The translations under genes and the position numbers were made by a program. Of a stretch of DNA of 64,000 nucleotides, positions 51,673-60,599 are shown piece after piece. The notes under the pieces were generated by a model. The model was not told the origin of the DNA and ran no database searches. It saw only the letters and a list, made by a program, of their open reading frames with translations. Each line of letters opens with the position of its first letter. Within the stretch, counting starts at the first letter, position 1. The stretch is from Gallionella sp. (GTDB lineage: Bacteria; Pseudomonadota; Gammaproteobacteria; Burkholderiales; Gallionellaceae), in assembly GCA_017880865.1 (NCBI GenBank), contig JADGRL010000002.1, positions 62,001 to 126,000 on the forward strand, read 5' to 3'.

Positions 51673-53226
51673 ATGCCCATTACCCATCCCAACCTGCACT
51701 TGAAAAAATTGCCCGGCGCGATACCCGCGTGGCAGGGCGAGATTACTCCCGACGATTTGCAGCCGATTTGCCAGAACGTGAGGGACGGCGGCGGGAGGCT
51801 GGTGGCCTTGTGGGGCAGCGATGTGCGCGCGGAAGGTAAATGCTTTGCGCTACATGTCGCTCTGGTCAATGAGAAGGGTTTGATTTGTCTGAACGTGCTG
51901 TTGCCCGCTGAGCCGCCCAACTATCCCGACATCAGCGGGATTTTTCCTGCGGCAAACCGGATGCAGCGGGCGACATATGATCTGCTCGGCATAGCGGCGC
52001 ATGAAAGTCAGGATCAGCGCAAATGGCTGCGCCACGCGGCCTGGCCGGGCGGCAGCTTTCCGCTGCGCAAGGATTTTGTGAACGACCCTCTTTTCAATCC
52101 GTATGAGCTGGACGCTTATCCCTTCGTGCAAGTGGAAGGGGTGGGCGTGCATGAAATTGCGGTCGGGCCGGTGCATGCGGGCATCATCGAGTCGGGGCAC
52201 TTCCGATTCTCGGTAGTCGGCGAAAAAGTGCTGCGTCTTGAAGAGCGTTTCGGTTACACCCACAAGGGCATCGAAAAACGATTCGAGAGTTTAAACGTTC
52301 AGCAAGCCGCCAAGCTCGCGGGCCGGGTCAGCGGCGACAGCACGGTCGCTTACGCATGGGCATACGCGATGGCGGCGGAGAGCATCGCCGCAGTCACGCC
52401 ACCGGATCGGGCATTGTGGCTGCGAGCGTTGTTTCTGGAACGCGAACGCATTGCCAATCATCTGGGCGATCTGGGTTATCTCGGTAACGATGTCGCGCTG
52501 TCGTTCGGCTTTGCGCAGTTCTGGATTTTAAAAGAACAGGTTTTGCGCAACAATGCCGCGCTGTTCGGGCACCGCTACTCGATGGACAAGATTATTCCGG
52601 GCGGTGTCGCGGTGGACTTGGTTGAGCCGGGCCAGCAAACGCTGATCGAGGAATGTGCGATGCTGGAGCGCGAAGTGAGTTTGCTGCGCGGCATCTACGA
52701 CGAACATGCCGGGGTGCAGGATCGCTTCATCGGCGCGGGACGGGTAGAGCCTAAGCTCGCCGCCCAGTTAGGGTTGTGCGGCTTGGCCGGGCGCGCCAGC
52801 GCGCAGTCATGGGATGCGCGCGTGCAGTTCCCCTGCGCTCCCTATGACAAACTGGACGTGCAGATGGCGACCTATCGCAACGGCGATGTCGCGGCGCGGG
52901 TGATCGTGCGCTTCGATGAATTGTTCGAATCGCTGCGCCTGCAGCGCGAAATTCTGGCTCATCTGGCACAGGGCGATACCTTGTCGGTGCCGCTGGCAAA
53001 CCTGCCCGTAAATAGTTTCGGCGTGGGCATGGTGGAAGGCTGCCGCGGCGAGGTGCTGGTGGCGATCCACACCGATGTGCGAGGCAAGCTCACGCGCGTG
53101 CATCCGCACGACCCGTCCTGGCAAAACTGGCCGGTGCTGGAACACGCCGCGATGGGTAACATCGTGCCGGATTTCCCTCTGATCAATAAATCGTTCAACC
53201 TGAGTTATTCGGGGCAGGACCTTTAG
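51673..53226 (+). CDS. HyfG-like large subunit lacking the nickel-site cysteines
   Basis: 517 residues: an N-terminal NuoC-like domain (about 1-135, with AAHESQDQRKWLRHAAWPGG) fused to a NuoD/hydrogenase large-subunit domain (EIAVGPVHAGIIESGHFRFSVVGEKVLRLEERFGYTHKGIEKRFE). In [NiFe] hydrogenases the next motif is RxCGxC; here it is RVSGDS at 218-223, with serine in both cysteine positions. The C-terminal DPCxxC motif is also absent: the last 15 residues (INKSFNLSYSGQDL) hold no cysteine. The subunit therefore cannot bind the Ni-Fe centre. This matches 'energy-converting hydrogenase-related' (Ehr) complexes of unknown reaction. Confidence 0.88.
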   Translation: MPITHPNLHLKKLPGAIPAWQGEITPDDLQPICQNVRDGGGRLVALWGSDVRAEGKCFALHVALVNEKGLICLNVLLPAEPPNYPDISGIFPAANRMQRATYDLLGIAAHESQDQRKWLRHAAWPGGSFPLRKDFVNDPLFNPYELDAYPFVQVEGVGVHEIAVGPVHAGIIESGHFRFSVVGEKVLRLEERFGYTHKGIEKRFESLNVQQAAKLAGRVSGDSTVAYAWAYAMAAESIAAVTPPDRALWLRALFLERERIANHLGDLGYLGNDVALSFGFAQFWILKEQVLRNNAALFGHRYSMDKIIPGGVAVDLVEPGQQTLIEECAMLEREVSLLRGIYDEHAGVQDRFIGAGRVEPKLAAQLGLCGLAGRASAQSWDARVQFPCAPYDKLDVQMATYRNGDVAARVIVRFDELFESLRLQREILAHLAQGDTLSVPLANLPVNSFGVGMVEGCRGEVLVAIHTDVRGKLTRVHPHDPSWQNWPVLEHAAMGNIVPDFPLINKSFNLSYSGQDL

Positions 53227-53236
53227 AGGCTCATAA

Positions 53237-53773
53237 ATGTATCAACTTCTCAAACAAATCATCAAGACCGGCATCAAGACCGAAGCCGCGCCGCTGCCGG
53301 ACGAGTCTATGCGTGTTGAACCCCAGCGGTTGCAGCAGGAAATTTTGCAGTTGTTCGGCAGCGCGCTGAACATTCGCCATGTCGATGCCGGATCGTGCAA
53401 CGGTTGCGAACTGGAGATCCACGCGGTCAACAATGCCTATTACAACATTGAAGGCTTAGGGATAAAATTTGTCGCGAGCCCGCGTCACGCGGACATGCTG
53501 CTGGTCACCGGCCCCGTGTCGCGCCACATGGTGACCGCGCTCAAGCGTACCTTTGACGCTACGCCGGAGCCGAAGCTGGTGGTGGCGATCGGCGATTGCG
53601 CCTGCGGTGGCGGCATCTTTACGCCATGCGGTGCCGATGGCGTGGACGAGAGCTACGCCAGTTGCGGCAAGGTTTCAAATGTGATTCCGGTGGACGTGGT
53701 AGTGAGCGGTTGCCCTCCTACGCCCACCGCGATATTGCAGGGCATCCTCACCGCGATCAGCGCGCAGAAATAA
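53237..53773 (+). CDS. HyfI/NuoB-like iron-sulfur subunit
   Basis: 178 residues. It keeps all four ligands of the proximal [4Fe-4S] cluster: C54 and C57 (SCNGCE), C121 (IGDCACGG) and C159 (VSGCPPTP). The CxxC spacing is that of hydrogenase small subunits, not the adjacent CC of NuoB. So the electron-transfer subunit looks intact even though the partner large subunit has no metal site. No ferredoxin-like HyfA or HyfH gene is present in the unit, leaving the electron donor unknown. It ends the six-gene operon. Confidence 0.9.
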   Translation: MYQLLKQIIKTGIKTEAAPLPDESMRVEPQRLQQEILQLFGSALNIRHVDAGSCNGCELEIHAVNNAYYNIEGLGIKFVASPRHADMLLVTGPVSRHMVTALKRTFDATPEPKLVVAIGDCACGGGIFTPCGADGVDESYASCGKVSNVIPVDVVVSGCPPTPTAILQGILTAISAQK

Positions 53774-53892
53774 CTATTTATTTCGAATGCACGCTGTGGG
53801 AGCGAGATTTATCGCACCCCAGCCTTCTAAAAAAGACACCAGTATGCCAAACTTGCAGCCGTGGAAATTCCCGCTGGCTTCGTCACACCGCA

Positions 53893-55182
53893 ATGAACAT
53901 GACAACACGAATAACTCAAGGGTATCCCGTCCTGATTATAGGAGCCGGGCGCGGAGGTTTTGCGCTGCTTGAGATGTTCATCGAAGACAAGCTGGTTGAG
54001 GTGGTCGCCATCGCAGATCCGAATTCTGACGCACCCGGAATCAAGCTGGCACAAAGTCGCGGAATCCCAACTTATACCGATGCGAGTTTGGCGCTGCAAG
54101 CCTGCAAGAAATACCCGGATTGTATCGTGTACAACCTGACTCACGATGAAGCCATCACCGCTGAGGTCGTCAAGGTTTTTGGCAGCAACAAACGGGTGGC
54201 AAGCGGTCTTGAAGTGAATTTATTCTGGCAGATGGTCACGAATTTGAAACAGATCAAAGGCGAGCTTGAGAAAAGCCAGAGCCAGTTGCAAGCCATTATC
54301 CATAATGCGATGGATGGCATTATCACGATCAGCGAAGTCGGAAATATTCTGGGATTCAACCCCGCCGCCGAGCAAATTTTTGGTTATGCACAGCAGGATG
54401 TATTAGGCAAAAACTTGAATATGCTGATGCCCGAGCCTTTTCGAAGCGAGCATGATGGCTACCTCAACCACTATAAACAGACCGGTGAGGCCAAGATACT
54501 GGGCGTATGCGGGCGAGAGGTGGTCGCCGTCCGGAAAAGTGGCGAGCAGTTTCCGATGGAATTGTCAGCATCGGAAATGGTGTTGGGCGGCCAGCGTTAC
54601 TTCGTAGGCATCGTCCGGGATATTACCGAACGCAAGCAGGCCGAACAAAAAATAGCGCACCTGGCTCACTACGATTATCTGACCGACCTGCCGAACCGGG
54701 CGTTTTTTCTGGACTGCCTCAACCATTCCATTTCATTGGCCAAGCGCAATAATTACAAAGCAGCCGTGCTGTTTCTCGACTTGGACGGATTCAAGCAGGT
54801 CAACGATACGCTGGGGCATGAGGGGGGCGACCTGTTGTTGCGCGAAGTTTCCAAGCGGCTAAGGGGGCTTATCCGGGACTCGGATACGGTGGCTCGGGTG
54901 GGCGGTGACGAGTTCATCTTTGTGCTGAACAGCCTCGGATCGGATGAAAATGCTGCATTGACGGCCAATAAAATAATCGCCGCCTTGTCAGAGCCCTTCG
55001 ATATTAAGGGTCAGCAATGCAGAGTGGGCGGCAGTATCGGCATTTCGATGTTCCCGGATGATGCCAAAGACTGTGAAACCCTGATCAAGCAGGCCGATGA
55101 TGCGATGTATCTGGCCAAGCAAAGCGGAAAAAATACTCACCGGTTTTATCGGGAAAAGCTACCGACGCCATCCGGCGAATAA
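53893..55182 (+). CDS. Rossmann-PAS-GGDEF protein, probable diguanylate cyclase
   Basis: 429 residues. The N-terminal 110 residues look like a nucleotide-binding Rossmann domain (PVLIIGAGRGGFALLEMF ... VVAIADPNSDAPGIKLA), an unusual sensor for this family. A PAS domain follows (about 130-245, IIHNAMDGIITISEVGNILGFNP, ending IVRDITERKQAE). The GGDEF domain (about 255-425) has an intact catalytic GGDEF at 337-341 and an inhibitory site RxxD (R328, D331). It should make c-di-GMP, perhaps in response to the NAD(P) or redox state; the ligand is inferred. The start at ATG 53893 (or 53899) is chosen over a longer frame whose N-terminus overlaps the HyfI-like gene. Confidence 0.85.
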   Translation: MNMTTRITQGYPVLIIGAGRGGFALLEMFIEDKLVEVVAIADPNSDAPGIKLAQSRGIPTYTDASLALQACKKYPDCIVYNLTHDEAITAEVVKVFGSNKRVASGLEVNLFWQMVTNLKQIKGELEKSQSQLQAIIHNAMDGIITISEVGNILGFNPAAEQIFGYAQQDVLGKNLNMLMPEPFRSEHDGYLNHYKQTGEAKILGVCGREVVAVRKSGEQFPMELSASEMVLGGQRYFVGIVRDITERKQAEQKIAHLAHYDYLTDLPNRAFFLDCLNHSISLAKRNNYKAAVLFLDLDGFKQVNDTLGHEGGDLLLREVSKRLRGLIRDSDTVARVGGDEFIFVLNSLGSDENAALTANKIIAALSEPFDIKGQQCRVGGSIGISMFPDDAKDCETLIKQADDAMYLAKQSGKNTHRFYREKLPTPSGE

Positions 55183-55186
55183 TTGT

Positions 55187-55208
55187 GGGGCGTAACGCCT
55201 TACGCCCC
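55187..55208. repeat. REP-like hairpin between the GGDEF gene and metG
   Basis: GGGGCGTAA and TTACGCCCC form a perfect 9-bp stem with loop CGCC between the convergent genes. No U tract follows on either strand. Hairpins of this GGGGCG type recur between genes of many proteobacteria; one like it serves at 60558-60573. Confidence 0.55.
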
Positions 55209-55220
55209 TACGAACACCCA

Positions 55221-57434
55221 TTATTTAATCCGCATTCCGGGTTGTGCGCCGTCATCCGGGCTGAGTATGAACAAGCCTGGCTCAGTGCCGGAAGCCGCCA
55301 GCACCATGCCTTCCGACAGGCCGAATTTCATCTTGCGCGGTGCGAGATTGGCGACCATCACGGTCATCCTGCCCTTTAATTTTTCCGGATCGTAAGCCGA
55401 CTTGATGCCCGCGAACACCGTGCGCGTTTGCGCTTCGCCGATGTCCAGCGTCAGCTTCAACAACTTTTCCGCACCTTCCACATGCTCGGCATTGACGATC
55501 TTGGCCACGCGCAAATCGATCTTGCTGAACTCGTCAATCGAAATGGTTTCGGCGATCGGTGCAAGGGTTGAAGGTTGCTCTTCTCGTTCGCCTGGCTTCG
55601 CCCCCCTCGCTGAGCTCTCCCCGCTTGCGAGAGAGGATTGAGGTGAGGGTGTGTGCTGTTGTGCTTCGGCGTGACGAGTCGGCGAATGTGAATCGGCGGC
55701 GGGTGCGAGGGTTTGTTTGTTGGCTTCGATCATGGCGTCTATTTGTTTAGTGTCTATGCGGGTCATCAGATGTTTGTATTCGTTGATACGATGATCAGCG
55801 GGTAGCGAAGTGTGTACATCTTCCCAGGTAAGCGGCGGAACGTTAAGGAAGATTTCTACATTCTTGGCCAGTTCGGGCAGTACGGGCTTAAGCAGTATTG
55901 TTAACCAACGGAACATATTTAAAGCAAGTGTGCAGACTTGTTGCAGCTCATCTTCTTTTCCTACTTCTTTGGCCATTGCCCAAGGTTTGTATTGGTCAAC
56001 GAATTGATTGGCCGAATCAGCGAATGCCATAATTTCTCGCAAAGCTTTTGAGAAATCACGTTTCTCAAAAGCATCGGCAATCAAGGTGGCGGCTTTCTCA
56101 GCCTCCACACAGGAGTATCCGTACTTTTGTCCCAATAACGCAGGAACATTATTTGCCACCAAATCGGCAAGTTTTCCATCAAATCGTTTGTTGATAAATC
56201 CCGCGCAACGGCTGGCGATGTTCACATATTTTCCCACCAGATCAGAATTAACCCGCGCCACGAAATCTTCCAGACTCAGGTCGAGGTCCTCCATCGTGCC
56301 GTTGAGTTTGGCGGCGTAGTAGTAGCGCAGGTATTCCGGGTTGAGTCCCTGTTTGAGATAGCTGTCTGCGGTGATGAACGTGCCGCGTGACTTGCTCATC
56401 TTCTCGCCGTTCACGGTCAGGAAGCCATGCGCGAAAATCTGCGTCGGGGCGCGCTGACCGGAAAACTTCAGCATCGCGGGCCAGAACAGCGCGTGAAAAT
56501 ACAAAATGTCCTTGCCGATAAAGTGATACAGCTCGGTGGTGGAATCGGCCTTCCAGAATTCGTCGAAGTCGATGTTTTTAGTGTCGCACAGCTTCTTGAA
56601 GCTGCCCATGTAACCCACCGGCGCGTCCAGCCAGACATAAAAATACTTGCCCGGCGCATCGGGAATCTCGAAACCGAAGTAGGGCGCATCGCGCGAGATG
56701 TCCCAGTCGGACAATCCGGATTCGAACCATTCGCGCATCTTGTTGGCGGCTTCGGCTTGCAGCGGTGCGACGCTTTGCGTGCCCAGCTTGCCTTGCGTCC
56801 AGGCGTTCAGAAATTCGTGGCAGCGCGGGTCGGATAATTTGAAGAAATAGTGATCGGAGCTGCGCCGTTCCGGCTGTGCGCCGGACACGGCGGAATACGG
56901 GTTGATTAGTTCGGTGGGAGCGTAAGTCGTGCCGCAGGCTTCGCAGTTGTCGCCGTATTGATCGCGGGCGTGGCACTTCGGGCATTCGCCTTTGATGAAG
57001 CGGTCCGGCAAAAACATTTCTTTGACGGGATCGTAGAACTGTTCGACCGAGCGCACCTCGATGAAATTGGCGGCCTTGAGTTTGCGATAAATCGATTGCG
57101 CGTACTCGCGGGTTTCGCTGCTGTTGGTGCTGCCGTAATGATCGAACGCGACATGGAAACCGTCGAAGTCGGCCTTGTGCTCATGCCAGACGCGGTCTAT
57201 CAGTTGCTCCGGCGTGATGCCTTCACTCTCGGCGCGCAGCATGATCGGAGTGCCGTGGGTGTCGTCGGCGCAGACGTAGTGGCACTCGTTGCCCTGCATC
57301 TTCTGGAAGCGCACCCAGATGTCGGTCTGGATGTATTCGACCAGATGGCCCAAGTGGATGCTGCCGTTGGCGTAGGGCAGCGCGGAGGTGACCAATATTT
57401 TTCTTGGTCCAACGGGTTTTTTGCGATTGGTCAT
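55221..57434 (-). CDS. metG: Methionyl-tRNA synthetase
   Basis: 737 residues. The catalytic domain has the HIGH-like SIHLGHL near the N-terminus, a zinc knuckle ([18 protein letters not shown]), and KMSKSRG. The C-terminal tRNA-binding domain (about 630-737, [23 protein letters not shown]) is joined by a long polar linker. About 27 residues of that linker ([20 protein letters not shown]...) are encoded by DNA resembling a common intergenic palindromic repeat (55575-55660), kept in frame. The enzyme charges tRNA(Met). It is divergent from dcd, with about 120 bp between the starts. Confidence 0.97.
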   Translation of the reverse strand: MTNRKKPVGPRKILVTSALPYANGSIHLGHLVEYIQTDIWVRFQKMQGNECHYVCADDTHGTPIMLRAESEGITPEQLIDRVWHEHKADFDGFHVAFDHYGSTNSSETREYAQSIYRKLKAANFIEVRSVEQFYDPVKEMFLPDRFIKGECPKCHARDQYGDNCEACGTTYAPTELINPYSAVSGAQPERRSSDHYFFKLSDPRCHEFLNAWTQGKLGTQSVAPLQAEAANKMREWFESGLSDWDISRDAPYFGFEIPDAPGKYFYVWLDAPVGYMGSFKKLCDTKNIDFDEFWKADSTTELYHFIGKDILYFHALFWPAMLKFSGQRAPTQIFAHGFLTVNGEKMSKSRGTFITADSYLKQGLNPEYLRYYYAAKLNGTMEDLDLSLEDFVARVNSDLVGKYVNIASRCAGFINKRFDGKLADLVANNVPALLGQKYGYSCVEAEKAATLIADAFEKRDFSKALREIMAFADSANQFVDQYKPWAMAKEVGKEDELQQVCTLALNMFRWLTILLKPVLPELAKNVEIFLNVPPLTWEDVHTSLPADHRINEYKHLMTRIDTKQIDAMIEANKQTLAPAADSHSPTRHAEAQQHTPSPQSSLASGESSARGAKPGEREEQPSTLAPIAETISIDEFSKIDLRVAKIVNAEHVEGAEKLLKLTLDIGEAQTRTVFAGIKSAYDPEKLKGRMTVMVANLAPRKMKFGLSEGMVLAASGTEPGLFILSPDDGAQPGMRIK
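55575..55660. repeat. REP-like sequence in the metG linker
   Basis: On the minus strand the segment carries CCTCACCTCAATCCTCTC followed by a CGCAAGCG hairpin core and GGGAGAG, the pattern of widespread 'CCCTCACCC...CTCTCCCGC' intergenic repeats. It lies inside metG without breaking the frame. Confidence 0.5.
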
Positions 57435-57553
57435 GAAAAGTTGCCGAAATGCAGTAAAGGCGCGGATTTTAGCAAATCGCGCGCGATAACGGCTAATTGG
57501 TTAAAATCGCGCCCTTGGAAAAGATGGCGCAACGATTTCTAGAGGAAACAGCA

Positions 57554-58120
57554 ATGAGCATCAAGTCAGACAAATGGATACGCCGCATGGCGGAGCAGCA
57601 CAAGATGATCGAACCGTTCGAGCCGAATCAGGTGAAAGAGCAGGACGGCAAGCGTATCGTGTCGTACGGCACCTCCAGCTACGGCTACGATATTCGCTGC
57701 TCCAACGAATTCAAGCTGTTCACCAACATCAACAGCACGATCGTCGATCCGAAGAATTTCGACCCGAGCTCGTTCGTCGAGGTTAACGCTGACTACTGCA
57801 TCATCCCGCCGAACTCATTCGCGCTGGCGCGCACGATCGAATATTTCCGGATCCCGCGCAGCGTGCTGACGATCTGTCTGGGCAAGTCTACCTATGCGCG
57901 CTGCGGCATCATCGTCAACGTCACGCCGTTCGAGCCGGAGTGGGAAGGTTATGTGACGCTGGAATTTTCCAATACCACCCCGCTGCCCGCGAAGATTTAC
58001 GCCAACGAAGGTGTGGCGCAAGTGCTGTTCTTCGAGGCGGATGAAGTCTGCGAGACGTCCTACAAGGATCGCGGCGGCAAGTATCAGGGGCAGGTGGGCG
58101 TGACGCTGCCAAAGATGTAG
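57554..58120 (+). CDS. dcd: dCTP deaminase
   Basis: 188 residues, the family's usual length. Conserved blocks are [83 protein letters not shown] and the C-terminal [16 protein letters not shown]. It converts dCTP to dUTP in thymidylate synthesis. The start at 57554 follows AGAGGAAAC; an upstream in-frame start would add 19 unrelated residues. It is divergent from metG. Confidence 0.96.
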   Translation: MSIKSDKWIRRMAEQHKMIEPFEPNQVKEQDGKRIVSYGTSSYGYDIRCSNEFKLFTNINSTIVDPKNFDPSSFVEVNADYCIIPPNSFALARTIEYFRIPRSVLTICLGKSTYARCGIIVNVTPFEPEWEGYVTLEFSNTTPLPAKIYANEGVAQVLFFEADEVCETSYKDRGGKYQGQVGVTLPKM

Positions 58121-58228
58121 TCTGTCTGCACGCAGCAGGATGAGTTTTTAGCAATAAATTCCTTCTCACAGCACCGCTGAAATCTGCGACAATCCGCGCC
58201 AATTCGTTATCCCCACTGGGAGCACCAT

Positions 58229-60475
58229 ATGAAGTTCCGTTTTCCTATTGTCATCATCGATGAAGATTTTCGCTCGGAGAATGCCAGCGGTTTAGGGATT
58301 CGCGCCCTGGCCAACGCACTCGAGAGCGAAGGCATGGAGGTTCTGGGCGTCACCAGCTACGGTGACCTGACTTCGTTCGCACAGCAGCAGAGCCGCGCCT
58401 CGGCATTTTTGCTGTCTATCGACGATGAGGAATTCGGTGCGGGCAGCAAGGAAGAAACCGAAGTCGCGCTCAAAAGCCTGCGCGCGTTCGTGCAGGAAAT
58501 CCGCTTCAAGAACGCCGATATTCCGATCTACCTGTACGGCGAGACGCGCACCTCGCGCCATATCCCGAACGACGTGCTGCGCGAGTTGCACGGCTTCATT
58601 CACATGCACGAGGACACGCCGGAATTCGTCGCGCGCCACATCATCCGCGAGGCGAAGGCCTATCTGGATGCGCTGGCGCCGCCGTTCTTCCGCGCCTTGC
58701 TGCACTACGCGCAGGATGGCTCCTACTCGTGGCATTGCCCCGGACACTCGGGCGGCGTGGCGTTTTTGAAGTCGCCGGTCGGACAGATGTTTCACCAGTT
58801 CTTCGGCGAGAATATGCTGCGTGCCGACGTGTGCAATGCGGTGGATGAGTTGGGCCAGCTGCTCGATCACACAGGACCCGTGGCGGCATCGGAGCGCAAC
58901 GCGGCGCGCATTTTCAATTCCGACCATTTATTCTTCGTGACCAACGGCACGTCCACGTCCAACAAGATCGTGTGGCACTCGACCGTAGCACCTGACGACA
59001 TCGTGGTGGTGGACCGCAACTGCCATAAATCCATTCTGCACGCGATCATCATGACCGGCGCGGTGCCGGTATTTCTGACGCCGACGCGCAACCATTACGG
59101 CATCATCGGGCCGATCCCGAAGTCTGAATTCGATCCGAAAAATATCCAGCGCAAGATCGACGCAAATCCGTTCATCAAGGACAAGACCAAGAAACCGCGC
59201 ATCCTGACGATCACCCAGAGCACTTACGACGGCATCGTGTACAACGTGGAAATGTTGAAGGAGATGCTGGACGGGCGTATCGACACGCTGCATTTCGATG
59301 AAGCTTGGTTGCCGCATGCAGCCTTCCATGATTTTTACAAGGATATGCATGCGATCGGCCGCGACAGGCCGCGCGCCAAAGAGTCGATGATCTTCGCCAC
59401 CCAGTCTACGCATAAATTATTGGCTGGACTGTCGCAGGCCTCGCAGATTTTGGTGCGCGAACCGGAGAGTCACAAACTTAATCGCCATATTTTTAACGAA
59501 GCTTATCTGATGCACACCTCGACCAGCCCACAGTACGCGATCATCGCCTCGTGCGACGTGGCGGCGGCGATGATGGAGCCGCCGGGCGGCACCGCGCTGG
59601 TGGAAGAATCCATTTTTGAAGCACTGGATTTCCGCCGTGCGATGAAGAAGGTAGACGAGGAATTCGGCCTGGACTGGTGGTTCAAGGTGTGGGGGCCGGA
59701 CAACATCGCCGAGGACGGCATCGGCTCGCGTGAAGACTGGGTGCTGAAGGCTTCCGACAAGTGGCATGGTTTCGGCAAACTCGCCGAGGGCTTCAACATG
59801 CTCGACCCGATCAAGGCGACCATCATCACCCCCGGGCTGGATGTGGACGGCGGCTTTGCTGACAGCGGCATCCCCGCTTCGATGGTGACCCGATATCTGT
59901 CCGAGCATGGTGTGATTGTCGAGAAGTGCGGGCTGTATTCGTTCTTCATCATGTTCACGATCGGTATCACCAAGGGACGATGGAATACGCTGCTAACCGC
60001 GTTGCAACAGTTCAAGGATGACTATGACAGGAATCAGCCGATCTGGCGCATCCTGCCCGAGTTCGCAGCGAAATATCCGCGCTATGAACGTGTCGGTTTG
60101 CGTGATTTGTGTCAGCAGATACATGAAGCTTATACGCTGCACAACGTGGCGCGCATGACCACCGAGATGTATTTGTCCGATATGCAGCCGGCGATGAAGC
60201 CATCGGATGCGTTCGCCAGAATGGCGCACGACGAGATTGAGCGCGTGGAAATTGACCAGCTCGAAGGTCGCATCACCGCGGTGTTGCTGACCCCTTATCC
60301 GCCGGGCATTCCGCTGCTGATTCCGGGCGAAATGTTCAATAAGACCATCGTCGACTATCTCAAATTTGCACGCGATTTCAACGAGAAGTTCCCCGGCTTC
60401 GAGACCGACATTCACGGCCTCGTCGCGGAAGAGGTCGAGGGCGGGAAATGCTATTTCGTGGACTGCGTGCGATAG
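58229..60475 (+). CDS. Arginine/lysine/ornithine decarboxylase (biodegradative type)
   Basis: 748 residues of the fold-type I PLP family. The N-terminal wing (flavodoxin-like, PIVIIDEDFRSENASGLG) precedes the catalytic domain, whose PLP lysine is K396 in QSTHKLLAG. The family block WHCPGHSGG is also present. The C-terminal domain includes LLTPYPPGIPLLIPGEMF. Length and motifs match inducible decarboxylases of the AdiA/LdcI/SpeF group; the exact amino acid cannot be settled by eye. The reaction makes a polyamine or diamine and consumes a proton. A ribosome binding site (ACTGGGAG) precedes the ATG. Confidence 0.92.
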   Translation: MKFRFPIVIIDEDFRSENASGLGIRALANALESEGMEVLGVTSYGDLTSFAQQQSRASAFLLSIDDEEFGAGSKEETEVALKSLRAFVQEIRFKNADIPIYLYGETRTSRHIPNDVLRELHGFIHMHEDTPEFVARHIIREAKAYLDALAPPFFRALLHYAQDGSYSWHCPGHSGGVAFLKSPVGQMFHQFFGENMLRADVCNAVDELGQLLDHTGPVAASERNAARIFNSDHLFFVTNGTSTSNKIVWHSTVAPDDIVVVDRNCHKSILHAIIMTGAVPVFLTPTRNHYGIIGPIPKSEFDPKNIQRKIDANPFIKDKTKKPRILTITQSTYDGIVYNVEMLKEMLDGRIDTLHFDEAWLPHAAFHDFYKDMHAIGRDRPRAKESMIFATQSTHKLLAGLSQASQILVREPESHKLNRHIFNEAYLMHTSTSPQYAIIASCDVAAAMMEPPGGTALVEESIFEALDFRRAMKKVDEEFGLDWWFKVWGPDNIAEDGIGSREDWVLKASDKWHGFGKLAEGFNMLDPIKATIITPGLDVDGGFADSGIPASMVTRYLSEHGVIVEKCGLYSFFIMFTIGITKGRWNTLLTALQQFKDDYDRNQPIWRILPEFAAKYPRYERVGLRDLCQQIHEAYTLHNVARMTTEMYLSDMQPAMKPSDAFARMAHDEIERVEIDQLEGRITAVLLTPYPPGIPLLIPGEMFNKTIVDYLKFARDFNEKFPGFETDIHGLVAEEVEGGKCYFVDCVR

Positions 60476-60550
60476 TTGTAGCGGCACGATTTATCTCGAA
60501 GAGGTTCTTGTGTCTTGTGGGTTATCGCGCCATGATCTATTCGGGTACAT

Positions 60551-60573
60551 AAAAAGTGCGCAATAAATTGCGC
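60551..60573 (-). terminator. Intrinsic terminator after the ferredoxin-flavin oxidoreductase
   Basis: GCGCAAT and ATTGCGC form a 7-bp stem (60558-60573) with a 2-base loop, followed on the minus strand by five U residues. The outer GGGGCG extends it as a REP-like unit. It serves the minus-strand gene ending at 60600. Confidence 0.65.
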
Positions 60574-60599
60574 CCCGACAATCAATTTACGAAATGGAT

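Noticed and set aside
53596-53892. Longer start for the GGDEF protein
   Set aside because: The extra residues overlap the HyfI-like gene in another frame and have arginine-rich shadow composition.
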